Shown here: in pieces, positions 54,417 through 63,884 of the stretch | Layout of the letters: each line of letters begins with the position of its first letter | How positions within the stretch are numbered: the stretch's first letter is position 1 | Assembly (NCBI RefSeq): GCF_022654015.1 | Contig: NZ_CP073063.1 | Coordinates: forward strand, 124,001-188,000 | Length of the DNA stretch: 64,000 bases | Reading direction: 5' to 3' | Source: Brevundimonas diminuta | GTDB taxonomy: Bacteria > Pseudomonadota > Alphaproteobacteria > Caulobacterales > Caulobacteraceae | Program-made: the position numbers and the translations under genes | The notes under the pieces: generated by a model | Told to the model about the DNA's origin: nothing | Databases searched by the model: none | Seen by the model: the letters and a program-made list of their open reading frames with translations, nothing else

Positions 54417-55205
54417 CTATCGCCCCTTGAACTCGGGTTTGCGCTTTTCGACGAAGGCGGACATGCCTTCCTTCTGGTCCTCGAAGGCGAACAGGGAGTG
54501 GAACAGGCGGCGTTCGAACTGGACGCCCTGGGTCAGGGTCGTCTCAAGCGCGGCGTCGACCATCTCCTTGTTGGCCATGATCGCCAGCGGGCTTTGCGAG
54601 GCGATCTTGGCGGCGATCTTGCGGGACTCCTCCAGCAGGGTCTCGTGCGGGAAGACGCGCGAGGCCAGGCCGGCGCGCTCCGCTTCGGCCGCATCCATCA
54701 TCCGGGCGGTCAGGACCATGTCCATGGCCTTGGACTTGCCCACCAGACGGGTCAGGCGCTGGGAGCCGCCGATGCCCGGCGCGACGCCCAGGTTGATCTC
54801 GGGCTGGCCGAACTTCGCCTTGTCCGAGGCGACGATGAAGTCGCACAGCATGGCCAGTTCGCAGCCGCCGCCCAGGGCGAAACCGTTCACCGCGGCGATG
54901 ATCGGCTTTCTGAACCGGGTGATGCGGTCGTGGCCGAGAGCGAAATAGTTGCCCGTGTACATCTGGGCATAGGTCTGGTCCGCCATCTCCTTGATGTCGG
55001 CGCCGGCGGCGAAGGCCTTTTCGCCCGAGCCGGTCAAGATCAGGCAGCGCACGCTGTCGTCATGTTCGACGCTGTCGAGGAAGTCCGCCAAATCCTTGAA
55101 CAGGGCCGAGTTCAGGGCGTTCAGCGCCTCGGGCCGGTTCAGGGTCACCACCGCATAGCCGTCGGCGTGGCGTTCGATCAGCAGGTTGGAATAGGCGTCG
55201 GGCAT
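54417..55205 (-). CDS. Enoyl-CoA hydratase (crotonase)
   Basis: This 262-residue crotonase hydrates trans-2-enoyl-CoA in fatty-acid beta-oxidation. The oxyanion motif AFAAGADIKEMA and the catalytic glutamates in GGCELAMLCDFI and GQPEINLGVAPGIGGSQRL are present. The sequence fits the short-chain mitochondrial-type FadB/EchA group. ATG 55205 (MPDAYSNLL) is the true start; the ORF continues upstream in frame without homology. GGAGACC precedes it. No other beta-oxidation gene is adjacent. Confidence 0.92.
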   Translation of the reverse strand: MPDAYSNLLIERHADGYAVVTLNRPEALNALNSALFKDLADFLDSVEHDDSVRCLILTGSGEKAFAAGADIKEMADQTYAQMYTGNYFALGHDRITRFRKPIIAAVNGFALGGGCELAMLCDFIVASDKAKFGQPEINLGVAPGIGGSQRLTRLVGKSKAMDMVLTARMMDAAEAERAGLASRVFPHETLLEESRKIAAKIASQSPLAIMANKEMVDAALETTLTQGVQFERRLFHSLFAFEDQKEGMSAFVEKRKPEFKGR

Positions 55206-55264
55206 GGTCGGTCTCCTTTGACGGCGGTCATACAGTCGCGAAGCGGGGCCCGCTAGCGCGCGGA

Positions 55265-55708
55265 CTATCGCCGCGGCATCAGCGCCAAGGTCAGGGCGGC
55301 GCGCGCCAGTTCGACCACGACCACCATGCCCAGCAGAAGATTGGCGACGATCACCTGACCCCGCGCGCCTGACAGGTCCAGCGTCCAGCCGAAAACGGAC
55401 GATAGGGCCAGCACCAGGGCCGAGAGCAGGACCAGGCCGACCAGCAGCATCAGGGCGACATGGCCCGCCTTCAACGCCGCCTGAAGCGTCGGTCCCTCGT
55501 CCAGCACGCGGGCGCGACGGCGCAACAGACGCGCGATCAGGCCGGTGGCGGCGGCCTCGGCGACGGCGGCGACGACCAGGGCGGCGACGAACCACCAGAT
55601 CAGGTCGCCGAGGTCGCCGGCGCGCAAACCCTGGACGAAGTGGACGAAATAGGCGCCCCAGACCAGGACGCCGACGATCAGACTGATCCACAGATGGATT
55701 TTGCGCAT
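55265..55708 (-). CDS. Hypothetical four-helix membrane protein
   Basis: This 147-residue protein has predicted membrane segments at about residues 5-25, 37-60, 82-108 and 117-140. A basic cytoplasmic loop (LIARLLRRRARVLDEG) lies between the second and third. I recognise no family. Three bases separate its start from the DUF1697 stop, so it is probably the last gene of a mutM-DUF1697-membrane protein operon. Function unknown. Confidence 0.7.
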   Translation of the reverse strand: MRKIHLWISLIVGVLVWGAYFVHFVQGLRAGDLGDLIWWFVAALVVAAVAEAAATGLIARLLRRRARVLDEGPTLQAALKAGHVALMLLVGLVLLSALVLALSSVFGWTLDLSGARGQVIVANLLLGMVVVVELARAALTLALMPRR

Positions 55709-55711
55709 CGT

Positions 55712-56251
55712 TCAGCCCTCCAACCCGACCATGGCGGCCAGTTTCCGCACCGTGTTCCAGTTGCGGCCGGTGCCGACGCCGATCAGGCGCGGCTGGGCCT
55801 TTTCCGCCATCTTCGAGCGGCCCAGGCCGTCGGGGTGCCAGAAGAACAGGTCTCCGCCGACCGGCTCGACCCGCTCGGCGCCGGCCGCGAAGCCGCGCAG
55901 GGCCTCGACCGCCCCGTCCTTGATCCGCACCTTCATCACCATGACCAGCAGTTTGGAGCCGTCGATCCCGGCTTCGTCCGCAAACGGATTGGCGGCCATC
56001 AGGGCTGACCATTGGGGGGGCGTGCGGACGATCACCTCGATGGGGCGGCCGAAGTGGGCGGCGATCCCTTTTTCCAGCCGAGCTTCGACATCGGTCGGTT
56101 CGGCGTCGCTCTCGATCACCAGATTGCCGCTGGCCAGAAGGGTGCGCGGGTTGGCGAAACCGGCCTCGACCGCGATGGCCTTCAGCTCGGCCATCGGGAC
56201 CTTGACCCCGCCCACATTGACGCCGCGCAACAGGCAGATGCGTTCGCTCAT
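55712..56251 (-). CDS. DUF1697 domain protein
   Basis: This 179-residue protein has the family start MSERICLLRGVNVGGVKVPM, with RTLLASGNLVIESD and a C-terminal GTGRNWNTVRKLAAMV. DUF1697 is a widespread family of unknown function. The ATG at 56251 is chosen over an in-frame start at 56341 that runs into mutM and is low in complexity. It begins 4 bases after the mutM stop, so it is co-transcribed with that gene. Confidence 0.85.
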   Translation of the reverse strand: MSERICLLRGVNVGGVKVPMAELKAIAVEAGFANPRTLLASGNLVIESDAEPTDVEARLEKGIAAHFGRPIEVIVRTPPQWSALMAANPFADEAGIDGSKLLVMVMKVRIKDGAVEALRGFAAGAERVEPVGGDLFFWHPDGLGRSKMAEKAQPRLIGVGTGRNWNTVRKLAAMVGLEG

Positions 56252-56255
56252 GGGC

Positions 56256-57119
56256 TTACCGTTTCTGGCAGGAGGGGCAGTAGAAGGTGGAGCGGCCGCC
56301 CTGGACGATGCGCGCGACGACGCCGGTGCATTTGTCGCCACGGCATGGCTCGCCCTCGCGGCCGTAGACGTCGAACCGGTGCTGGAAATAGCCCTGGCCG
56401 CCCTCGGCGTTGGCGAAGTCGCGAAGGGTCGAGCCGCCCGCCGCGATGGCGTCGTTCAGGACGTTGCGGACCTCGGTCGCCAGACGCTCCAGCCGCGCCT
56501 TCGACACCGATCCAGCGGCGACCAGGGGCGAGATGCGGGCGCGGTACAGGGCCTCGCACACATAGATATTGCCCAGGCCGGCGACGATCCGCTGATCCAG
56601 CAGACTGACCTTGATATTCTGCTTCTTGCCCGCGAAGGCCTCGACCAGATGGGCGCCGGAAAAGCCGTTGCCCAGCGGCTCGGGTCCCAGGCCTGCGAAC
56701 CACGGATGGGTCTCGATCTGATCGCTGGAGATCAGGCCCATGAAGCCGAACCGGCGCGCGTCGGCGTATCCGATGCGGGTCGCCGCCCCATCGCGGATGG
56801 CGCAGCCGCTGAAATGTTCGTGCTTGCCGGCGATCGGCGCGGCCTCCTCGAACTCGCCCAGCAGGGTTCCGTCCAGGGTGAAGCGGCCGGTCATGCCCAG
56901 GTGGGCGATCCAGGTCTCGCCGGTCGAGAGCGGCATGAGCAGATATTTGGCCCGCCGGTCGATCCGCAGGACCGTCGCCCCCTCCAGCCGTTCGACGAAG
57001 CGCGCGGGGAAGGGAAATCGCAGGTCGGGCCGGTTGATCCGGACCCGCGACAGTCGCGCGCCCTCCAGCACCGGCGTCAGGCCGCGTCGGACGGTTTCGA
57101 CCTCGGGAAGTTCGGGCAT
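56256..57119 (-). CDS. mutM: Formamidopyrimidine-DNA glycosylase
   Basis: This 287-residue bifunctional base-excision repair enzyme removes 8-oxoguanine. The catalytic N-terminus MPELPEVETVRRGL gives Pro2 and Glu3, with the conserved lysine in RRAKYLLMPL. The helix-two-turn-helix is in DQRIVAGLGNIYVCEALY, and the zinc finger has CRGDKCTG and FYCPSCQ cysteine pairs. It is the first gene of a short operon. ubiG and the coupled dnaA-type neighbours seen in some relatives are not adjacent. Confidence 0.95.
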   Translation of the reverse strand: MPELPEVETVRRGLTPVLEGARLSRVRINRPDLRFPFPARFVERLEGATVLRIDRRAKYLLMPLSTGETWIAHLGMTGRFTLDGTLLGEFEEAAPIAGKHEHFSGCAIRDGAATRIGYADARRFGFMGLISSDQIETHPWFAGLGPEPLGNGFSGAHLVEAFAGKKQNIKVSLLDQRIVAGLGNIYVCEALYRARISPLVAAGSVSKARLERLATEVRNVLNDAIAAGGSTLRDFANAEGGQGYFQHRFDVYGREGEPCRGDKCTGVVARIVQGGRSTFYCPSCQKR

Positions 57120-57240
57120 GAGCCGGTCCTAGCCCGTCCGGGTCGCGGGGCCAAGCGGCGGGGGCCCTCGCATCTGACCGCGACCAGTTGCCGCCTGCGA
57201 CAGAATGCGCTTACGTCCGCCCAAACGTGGGACCTCGCAT

Positions 57241-59292
57241 ATGACAGACGCCGCCGCCGCCCCCAAGGGTCGGCTTGAACTGACGCTCCGCGCCCTGGTA
57301 CTGGGCTGCCTGCTGGCGGTGATCTTCACCGCCGCCAACACCTATCTGGGCCTTCTGGTCGGCCTGACCTTCGCCTCGGCCATTCCGGCGGCGGTGATCT
57401 CGATGGCGGTGCTGCGGGCGTTCCGCACCTCGACCATCTGGGAGAATATGACGGTCCAGACCGTGGCCTCGGTCGGCGGGGCCATGAGTTCGATTATCTT
57501 CGTCCTGCCGGGCCTGGTGATGATCGGATGGTGGCTGGAGTTTCCGTTCTGGCAATCGGTGGCGATCTGCATCCTGGGCGGCGTGCTGGGCGTGACCTTC
57601 TCGATCCCACTGCGCCGGGCGCTGGTCGTCAACGGCGGCCTGCCCTACCCCGAAGGCGTCGCCGCCGCCGAGGTGCTGAAGGTCGGCTCGCGCGGGGCCG
57701 AACAGACCGAAAGCGCGGTGCGCGAGAACAAGTCCGGCCTGTGGGTCGTCGTCGCCGGCGCCGTGGTGTCGGCCGGCTACGCCTTGCTGGTCGCGGGTCG
57801 GGTCTTTGCGGGCGAGGCGGCCAAGTTCTTCAAGCTGCCGGCCGCGCTGGGCGGCGGGGCGACAGGCATGGGCTTCGGCATGCAGTTCGCCCTGCTGGGC
57901 GCCGGGCATCTGATCGGCCTGACGGTCGGTCTGGCGCAGCTGTTCGGCCTGGTGCTGGCCTGGGCCGTCGCCGTGCCGATCCTGACCAGCCCGGACACCA
58001 TCGCCTGGCTGACGGCGCACGGCATTCCGTCGATCGCCTCGACCCTGCCCGCCGGGGCGCCGGCCGAAGAGTTGGCGACCACCGTCTGGGCGCGCGAGGT
58101 GCGGTTCATGGGCGCGGGCGTCATCGGCGTCGCCGCCATCTGGACCCTGATCAAACTGGCCGGTCCGCTGATCGGCGGCCTGACCTCGGCGCTGGCCGCC
58201 AACGCCAAACGCGCCCACGGCGAAGTGCTTGAGCGCACCGAACAGGATTTGCCGATCAAACTGGTGGGCGGCGTGTCGGTCGCCTGCCTAGTCGGCATCG
58301 CCGGCCTTCTGGCCTGGTTCGCCCAGAGCGCCCCGGCCCTGGCGGGATCGACGCCGCTCCTGGTGATCGGCGGCCTGGTCTATGTGGTGCTGATCGGTTT
58401 CGCCGTGGCGGCCATCTGCGGGTATATGGCCGGTCTGATCGGCTCGTCGAACAGCCCCGTGTCGGGCGTCGGCATTCTGGCCATCGTCATCGCCTCGCTG
58501 CTGATGCTGGGCGTCATGGCCGTCGCGGGCGTGCCGGCCGATCCGTCGATCATCGCCTTCGCCCTGATCGTGACGGCGGTGGTCTTCGCCGTCGCCGTCA
58601 TCGCCAATGACAACCTTCAGGACCTGAAGACGGGCCAACTGGTCGAGGCCACGCCGTGGCGCCAGCAGGTCGCGCTGATCGTCGGCGTCGGCGCCGGCGC
58701 CCTGGTGATCCCGTTCATCCTGAACCTGCTGAACCAGGCCTTCGGCTTCGAAGGCGGCCCGCCCGCCATCGTGGAAGGCGCCAAGACCCTGGCGGCGCCC
58801 CAGGCGACCCTGATCTCGGCCCTGGCGCGCGGCGTCATCGGCGGCGATCTGCGCTGGGACCTGATCGGTCTGGGCGCGGCGATCGGCGTGGTCATCATCG
58901 TGCTGGACGCGGTCGTGTCGAAGGCGACCAAGGGCAAGGTCAAGCTGCCGCCGCTGGCGGTCGGCATCGGCTTCTATCTGCCGGCTGCGGTGACGACCAT
59001 GTTGGTCATCGGCGCCGTCGCCGGATGGATCTACGACAAGGCGGTCTCGTCCACCCGCTACGCCGACGTGGCGCGGCGGATGGGCGTGCTGCTGGCCTCG
59101 GGCCTGATCGTGGGCGAAAGCCTGTTCGGCGTCTTCACCGCCGGGGTGATCGTGGCGACCAGGGACGACGCGCCTTTCGCCATGCTGCCCGAGGGTTCGG
59201 CCTGGCCGGCCATGCTGGCGGGCATCGTCGGCTTCGCCGTCGCGGTGTTCGGCCTGTACGCCTGGACGCGCAGCCGAGCTTCGAAGGTCTAG
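57241..59292 (+). CDS. OPT family oligopeptide transporter
   Basis: This 683-residue protein has about 14-16 membrane segments. OPT signatures are AANTYLGLLVGLTFASAIPA near the N-terminus, SIPLRRALVVNGGLPYPEGV, and a C-terminal LASGLIVGESLFGVFTAGVI. These proton-coupled symporters take up oligopeptides or metal chelates. ATG 57241 fits the family; the in-frame start at 57205 is a poor leader. A strong terminator follows. It is divergent from mutM (121 bases). Confidence 0.88.
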   Translation: MTDAAAAPKGRLELTLRALVLGCLLAVIFTAANTYLGLLVGLTFASAIPAAVISMAVLRAFRTSTIWENMTVQTVASVGGAMSSIIFVLPGLVMIGWWLEFPFWQSVAICILGGVLGVTFSIPLRRALVVNGGLPYPEGVAAAEVLKVGSRGAEQTESAVRENKSGLWVVVAGAVVSAGYALLVAGRVFAGEAAKFFKLPAALGGGATGMGFGMQFALLGAGHLIGLTVGLAQLFGLVLAWAVAVPILTSPDTIAWLTAHGIPSIASTLPAGAPAEELATTVWAREVRFMGAGVIGVAAIWTLIKLAGPLIGGLTSALAANAKRAHGEVLERTEQDLPIKLVGGVSVACLVGIAGLLAWFAQSAPALAGSTPLLVIGGLVYVVLIGFAVAAICGYMAGLIGSSNSPVSGVGILAIVIASLLMLGVMAVAGVPADPSIIAFALIVTAVVFAVAVIANDNLQDLKTGQLVEATPWRQQVALIVGVGAGALVIPFILNLLNQAFGFEGGPPAIVEGAKTLAAPQATLISALARGVIGGDLRWDLIGLGAAIGVVIIVLDAVVSKATKGKVKLPPLAVGIGFYLPAAVTTMLVIGAVAGWIYDKAVSSTRYADVARRMGVLLASGLIVGESLFGVFTAGVIVATRDDAPFAMLPEGSAWPAMLAGIVGFAVAVFGLYAWTRSRASKV

Positions 59293-59314
59293 GGGGCCAA
59301 GCCCAATCAGAAAG

Positions 59315-59341
59315 AAAGGCCGCCCTTCGGGGCGGCCTTTT
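59315..59341 (+). terminator. Rho-independent terminator after the OPT transporter gene
   Basis: AAAGGCCGCCC (59315-59325) pairs perfectly with GGGCGGCCTTT (59330-59340) around a TTCG tetraloop, followed by T. An 11-bp stem with a cUUCGg loop is highly stable. The convergent ubiG stop is 6 bases away, so it may terminate both genes. Confidence 0.88.
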
Positions 59342-59346
59342 GCATG

Positions 59347-60168
59347 TCAGGCGGCGCTTCGCGTGGCGACCATCATATAGTTGATGCCCGCATCGTCGGT
59401 CTGGCTCCATCGGTCGTGAAGCGGATCGTAGTTCAGGCCGTAGGGCCCCTCGACCGTGACCGGCTCGGCGGCCAGCATCGTGCGGATTTCCTCGGGCTTG
59501 AGGAACTGGCGCCAGTCGTGGGTTCCGGCGGGAACCCAGCGCAGGATGTATTCCGCCGCCACCTTGCCCAGGGCCAGCGATTTCAGCGTGCGGTTCAGGG
59601 TGGCGACCATCATCACCCCGCCCGGTCGGACCAGGCGCGAACAGGCGCGCACGAAACCCTCGGGATCGGCGACGTGTTCGATCACCTCCATCGTCAGGAC
59701 CACGTCGAACGGCCCCGCCCCTTCCGCCTCGATCTGTTCCACCGTGGCGGCGCGATAGGCGATATCCAGCCCGACCATGTCGGCGTGGGCGCGGGCCGTG
59801 CCGATGTTCTCGGACGAGGCGTCGATGGCGGTGACGTCAAAGCCCATTCGCCGCATCGGCTCGGCGATCAGTCCGCCGCCGCATCCGACGTCCAGCAGGG
59901 TCAGACCTTCGAAGGGCGCGCGCGCCTTGGGATCGCGGCCCAGCCGGGTGCAAAGCTGGTCGCGGATCAAGGCCAGCCGCGCGGGATTGAAGCGGTGCAG
60001 CGGCGCGAACGGCCCGTGCGCATCCCACCATTCGGCCGCCTGGGCCGAGAAGCGCGCCACGTCGGCGGGGTCGATCGATGCGCCGAACGCCGTTTCGGAC
60101 GAATTTTGCGAAAAACCATGCCCCTGTTGGGGTAGGCGAGACGGAGCGGCGCCGTTAGAAGCGGTCAT
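59347..60168 (-). CDS. ubiG: Ubiquinone biosynthesis O-methyltransferase
   Basis: This 273-residue SAM-dependent methyltransferase performs the two O-methylations of ubiquinone synthesis. The SAM-binding motif is [17 protein letters not shown], followed by [14 protein letters not shown] and the UbiG-type [20 protein letters not shown] and [22 protein letters not shown] at 60168 is taken as start; the longer in-frame reading to 60246 overlaps the lysC start. It is divergent from lysC, an arrangement conserved across Alphaproteobacteria. Confidence 0.92.
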   Translation of the reverse strand: MTASNGAAPSRLPQQGHGFSQNSSETAFGASIDPADVARFSAQAAEWWDAHGPFAPLHRFNPARLALIRDQLCTRLGRDPKARAPFEGLTLLDVGCGGGLIAEPMRRMGFDVTAIDASSENIGTARAHADMVGLDIAYRAATVEQIEAEGAGPFDVVLTMEVIEHVADPEGFVRACSRLVRPGGVMMVATLNRTLKSLALGKVAAEYILRWVPAGTHDWRQFLKPEEIRTMLAAEPVTVEGPYGLNYDPLHDRWSQTDDAGINYMMVATRSAA

Positions 60169-60224
60169 GACGCGAGGGATGAACCTTCGCGCCCTTTCAC
60201 GCAAGCAGGGGGCGGAACGCCACG

Positions 60225-61499
60225 ATGACGCGGCCCGATACGACACGACTGGTGATGAAGTTCGGCGGCACCTCGATGGGCGACCTCGAACGCATTCGCC
60301 GTGCGGCGCGGATCGTTGCGGCCGAAGTGTCGGCGGGCAAACAGGTCGCCGTCGTCGTCTCCGCCATGGCGGGCAAGACCAACGAACTGGTCGCCTGGAC
60401 CGACGGCGCCGGACCGGCCGCTGCGGGCCTGCCGCTCAGCGACGACGAATATGACGTGGTGGTCGCCTCGGGCGAACAGGTGACCTCGGGCCTGCTGGCC
60501 GCGACGCTGCGCAACATGGGCTTCAACGCCCGCTCGTGGATGGGCTGGCAGGTGCCGATCCTGACCGACGACGCCCACGCCCGCGCCCGCATCATCGACA
60601 TCCCCGGCGAGAAGCTGGGCGCCGCCGTCGACGCCGGCGAGATCGCCATCGTGCCCGGCTTCCAGGGCGTGACGGCGGACGGCAAGATCACCACCCTGGG
60701 GCGCGGCGGTTCGGACACCTCGGCGGTCGCCGTGGCGGCCGCCCTGGGCTGCCCCTGTGACATCTATACCGACGTAGACGGCGTCTATACGACCGACCCG
60801 CGCATCGAGAACCGCGCGCGCCGCCTGGCCAAGGTATCCTACGAGGAGATGCTGGAAATGGCGTCCCTGGGCGCCAAGGTGCTGCAGACCCGCTCGGTCG
60901 AACTGGCCATGGCCAAACAGGTGCCGGTCCGCGTCCTTTCAAGCTTTATCGAACCCGACGCGAATGGCGTCATGCCCGACAAGGGTGGAACCCTGATCTG
61001 CGACGAGGAGGAGATCGTGGAAAAACGTATCGTGTCCGGTGTGACCATGAGCCGTGACGAGGCCCGCATCACCCTGCTGGGCCTGTCCGACCGGGTGGAC
61101 GCGCCCGCCGACGTCTTCACGCGCCTGGCCGAGGCCAACGTCAACGTCGACATGATCGTGCAGAGCCAGTCGCGCACCGCGGGAACGGTCAATCTGACCT
61201 TCACCACCGGCCGTCGCGACGCCGTGCGCGCCGCCGACCTGATGACCGCCGCCAAGGCGCAGCTCGGCTTCGAGGAAATCCGCGTCGATGAGGACGTGGC
61301 CAAGGTCTCGGTCGTCGGCGTGGGCATGCGCAGCCATGCGGGCGTCGCCCAGACCATGTTCAAGGCCCTGGCCGACAAGGGTGTGAAGTTCCAGGCGATC
61401 TCGACCTCCGAGATCAAGATCAGCGTGCTGATCGACGCCGCCTACGCCGAGCTGGCCGTTCGTGCCCTGCATTCGGCATATGGGCTGGACGCGGTATAG
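60225..61499 (+). CDS. lysC: Aspartate kinase
   Basis: This 424-residue enzyme makes aspartyl phosphate, the first step to lysine, threonine and methionine. The kinase domain begins with [15 protein letters not shown] (Lys12) and has [18 protein letters not shown] and [14 protein letters not shown]. Two ACT regulatory domains follow from about residue 270 ([40 protein letters not shown]), consistent with feedback inhibition. It is followed by ptsP after 41 bases, probably in one transcript. Confidence 0.95.
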   Translation: MTRPDTTRLVMKFGGTSMGDLERIRRAARIVAAEVSAGKQVAVVVSAMAGKTNELVAWTDGAGPAAAGLPLSDDEYDVVVASGEQVTSGLLAATLRNMGFNARSWMGWQVPILTDDAHARARIIDIPGEKLGAAVDAGEIAIVPGFQGVTADGKITTLGRGGSDTSAVAVAAALGCPCDIYTDVDGVYTTDPRIENRARRLAKVSYEEMLEMASLGAKVLQTRSVELAMAKQVPVRVLSSFIEPDANGVMPDKGGTLICDEEEIVEKRIVSGVTMSRDEARITLLGLSDRVDAPADVFTRLAEANVNVDMIVQSQSRTAGTVNLTFTTGRRDAVRAADLMTAAKAQLGFEEIRVDEDVAKVSVVGVGMRSHAGVAQTMFKALADKGVKFQAISTSEIKISVLIDAAYAELAVRALHSAYGLDAV

Positions 61500-61540
61500 G
61501 GTGATTTCAGAAGGCGCCTAGGCGCCGGGGCGCGGGAGAC

Positions 61541-63820
61541 ATGATGCCGGCAGGCGGCGCGATGACCAGAGGACCCCGGATCCTCCTGCGCCAGATCCGC
61601 GAGGCTCTGGGCGGGGCCGGCGCGGGCGCGACGCCGGCGCAGGACCGGCTGAACATGGTCGTCAAGATCATCGCCCGGTCGATGGTCGCCGAGGTCTGCT
61701 CCATCTATCTGCGTCGCGCGTCGGGCGAGCTCGAGCTGTTCGCCACCGAGGGTCTGAACCCCGAGGCCGTGCACAACACCCGGCTGCGGCCCGGCGAGGG
61801 CCTGGTCGGCGAGGTGGCGCGGATGGCCCAGCCCATCAGCCTGTCGGACGCACCGTCGCACCCCTCCTTCTCCTATCGTCCCGAGACGGGCGAAGACCCC
61901 TATCACGCCTTCCTGGGCGCTCCGCTGCTGCGCGGCGGTCGGGCCATCGGGGTGCTGGTTGTCCAGAACCGCACCGAGCGGCGCTATGACGAGGAAGAGG
62001 TCGAGGACATCCAGACCATCGCCATGGTCCTGTCCGAGACGGTGTCGTCGGGCGAACTGCTGGCGCTGGACGAGCTGCGCGACGTGGAGCTGGCGCCGCA
62101 CCGGCCCGAGCGGCTGAAGGGTCAGAAGTTCGCCGACGGCCTGGCTTTCGGCCATGTGGTTCTGCACGAGGCGCCGCTGGCGCCCGAACGTTTGCTGTCC
62201 GACGACCCGGCGATGGAGGAGGCGCGGCTGAAGCTGGCGCTGGCCACGCTGAAGAGCGGCCTGGACATCATGTTGGACAAGGGCCAGGGCCTGGCCGGTC
62301 CGTCGTTCGAGGTGCTGGAAACCTATCGGATGTTCGCCGACGACCGGGGCTGGAACCGGTCGCTGGAAGAGGCGGTGCGGAACGGTCTGACGGCCGAGGC
62401 GGCGGTGGACCGGGTCAGGAACGAACACCGCGCCCGCTTCGCCCAGGCGCGCGACCCCTATATCCGCGAACGACTGCACGACTTCGAGGACCTGGCCAAT
62501 CGGCTGCTGCGGGTGCTGGCGGGCGACAAGCCGGGCGAGCGCGAACTGCCCGACGACGCCATCCTGGTGGCGCGAAATCTCGGTCCGGCCGACCTTTTGG
62601 AATATCCGCGCGACAAGCTGAAGGGGCTGTTGCTGGAAGAGGGTTCGGCCGCCAGCCACGCCGCCATCGTCGCGCGCGCGCTGCAGATCCCGTGCGTCGG
62701 CCGTCTGATGGGCCTGCGCGACAGGCTGTCGGAAGGCGATATGGTCATCGCCGACGGCGAGACCGGCGAGACCTATCTGCGCCCCCGCCCCGATATGCTG
62801 GAGGCGGTGCAGTCGCGTATGGCTGTGCGCGAACAACGCCAGGCCGAGTTCGCCCAGCTGCGCGACGTGCCGGCCGTGACCCTGGACGGTCAGCGGATTA
62901 CGGTCCTGACCAATGCCGGGCTGGCGGTCGATCTGGAAAACATGATCGAGACCGGCGCCGAGGGCATCGGCCTGTTCCGCACTGAGTTCCAGTTCATGGT
63001 TTCGGACGAACTGCCCCGGCTAGACGCCCAGACGGCGCTCTACAAGCTGGTGCTGGACGCAGCGGGCGACAAACCCGTCACCTTCCGCACCCTGGACATC
63101 GGTGGCGACAAGGTCCTGCCGTATCTGGAGGCCGAGCGCGAAGAAAACCCCGCGCTGGGCCGTCGCGCCATTCGCCTGGGGCTGGATCGGCCGTCGCTGT
63201 TGCGAATGCAGCTGCGGGCGCTGCTGGCGGCCGGGGCGGGGCGCGAGCTGCGCGTCATGTTCCCGATGATCGCCACGGTGGACGAGTTCCGGGCCGCGCG
63301 CGAGCTGGTCGATATCGAATGCGCCTGGGCGCGGCGTCGCGGGCGCGCCCTGCCCGCCCTGCTGCGCGTCGGCGCGATGGTCGAATGCCCGTCGCTGCTG
63401 TGGCATCTGGACGCCCTGTTGCCGCTGACGGATTTCGTCTCCATCGGCACCAACGACCTGTTCCAGTATATGTACGCGGCCGACCGGACCAATCCGCTGG
63501 TGTCGGATCGCTATGATCCCTTGTCGCCGCCGACCCTGCGGGCGCTCCAGACCATCCAGAAGGCCTGCGCCGACACCGGCACGCCGGTCTCGATCTGCGG
63601 CGAACTGGCGGGGCGGCCGCTGGAGGCCTTCGCCCTGATCGTGCTGGGCTTCACCCGACTGTCGGCGCCGGCGGGCGGTGTGGGGCCGGTCAAGCGGATG
63701 ATCCTGTCGGCGGACCTGAATGCGGCGCGGCGCGGCATGGCCAATCTGCTGAACCTGTCCACCGGTTCGGTCAGGAACGAGATCGAATCCCTGGCGCGCA
63801 AGCTGAACGTCGCGGTCTGA
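61541..63820 (+). CDS. ptsP: PTS-Ntr enzyme I, PtsP (phosphoenolpyruvate-protein phosphotransferase with GAF domain)
   Basis: This 759-residue nitrogen-PTS enzyme I has an N-terminal GAF domain (about residues 25-165, NMVVKIIARSMVAEVCSIYL). The phosphohistidine domain has His373 in GSAASHAAIVARAL, and the C-terminal PEP-binding barrel has GIGLFRTEFQFM, FVSIGTNDLFQYM and ICGELAGRPLEA. It phosphorylates HPr/NPr from PEP; in Caulobacter this relay links glutamine to (p)ppGpp. GGGAGA lies 4 bases before the first ATG and 7 before the second (61544); a third ATG at 61562 is possible. Confidence 0.93.
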   Translation: MMPAGGAMTRGPRILLRQIREALGGAGAGATPAQDRLNMVVKIIARSMVAEVCSIYLRRASGELELFATEGLNPEAVHNTRLRPGEGLVGEVARMAQPISLSDAPSHPSFSYRPETGEDPYHAFLGAPLLRGGRAIGVLVVQNRTERRYDEEEVEDIQTIAMVLSETVSSGELLALDELRDVELAPHRPERLKGQKFADGLAFGHVVLHEAPLAPERLLSDDPAMEEARLKLALATLKSGLDIMLDKGQGLAGPSFEVLETYRMFADDRGWNRSLEEAVRNGLTAEAAVDRVRNEHRARFAQARDPYIRERLHDFEDLANRLLRVLAGDKPGERELPDDAILVARNLGPADLLEYPRDKLKGLLLEEGSAASHAAIVARALQIPCVGRLMGLRDRLSEGDMVIADGETGETYLRPRPDMLEAVQSRMAVREQRQAEFAQLRDVPAVTLDGQRITVLTNAGLAVDLENMIETGAEGIGLFRTEFQFMVSDELPRLDAQTALYKLVLDAAGDKPVTFRTLDIGGDKVLPYLEAEREENPALGRRAIRLGLDRPSLLRMQLRALLAAGAGRELRVMFPMIATVDEFRAARELVDIECAWARRRGRALPALLRVGAMVECPSLLWHLDALLPLTDFVSIGTNDLFQYMYAADRTNPLVSDRYDPLSPPTLRALQTIQKACADTGTPVSICGELAGRPLEAFALIVLGFTRLSAPAGGVGPVKRMILSADLNAARRGMANLLNLSTGSVRNEIESLARKLNVAV

Positions 63821-63884
63821 TCGCAAGGGTCTGGACGCATAGGCGGCGTTGCTGGTCGGCGCGCAATCGTCTATCTCGGGCCCT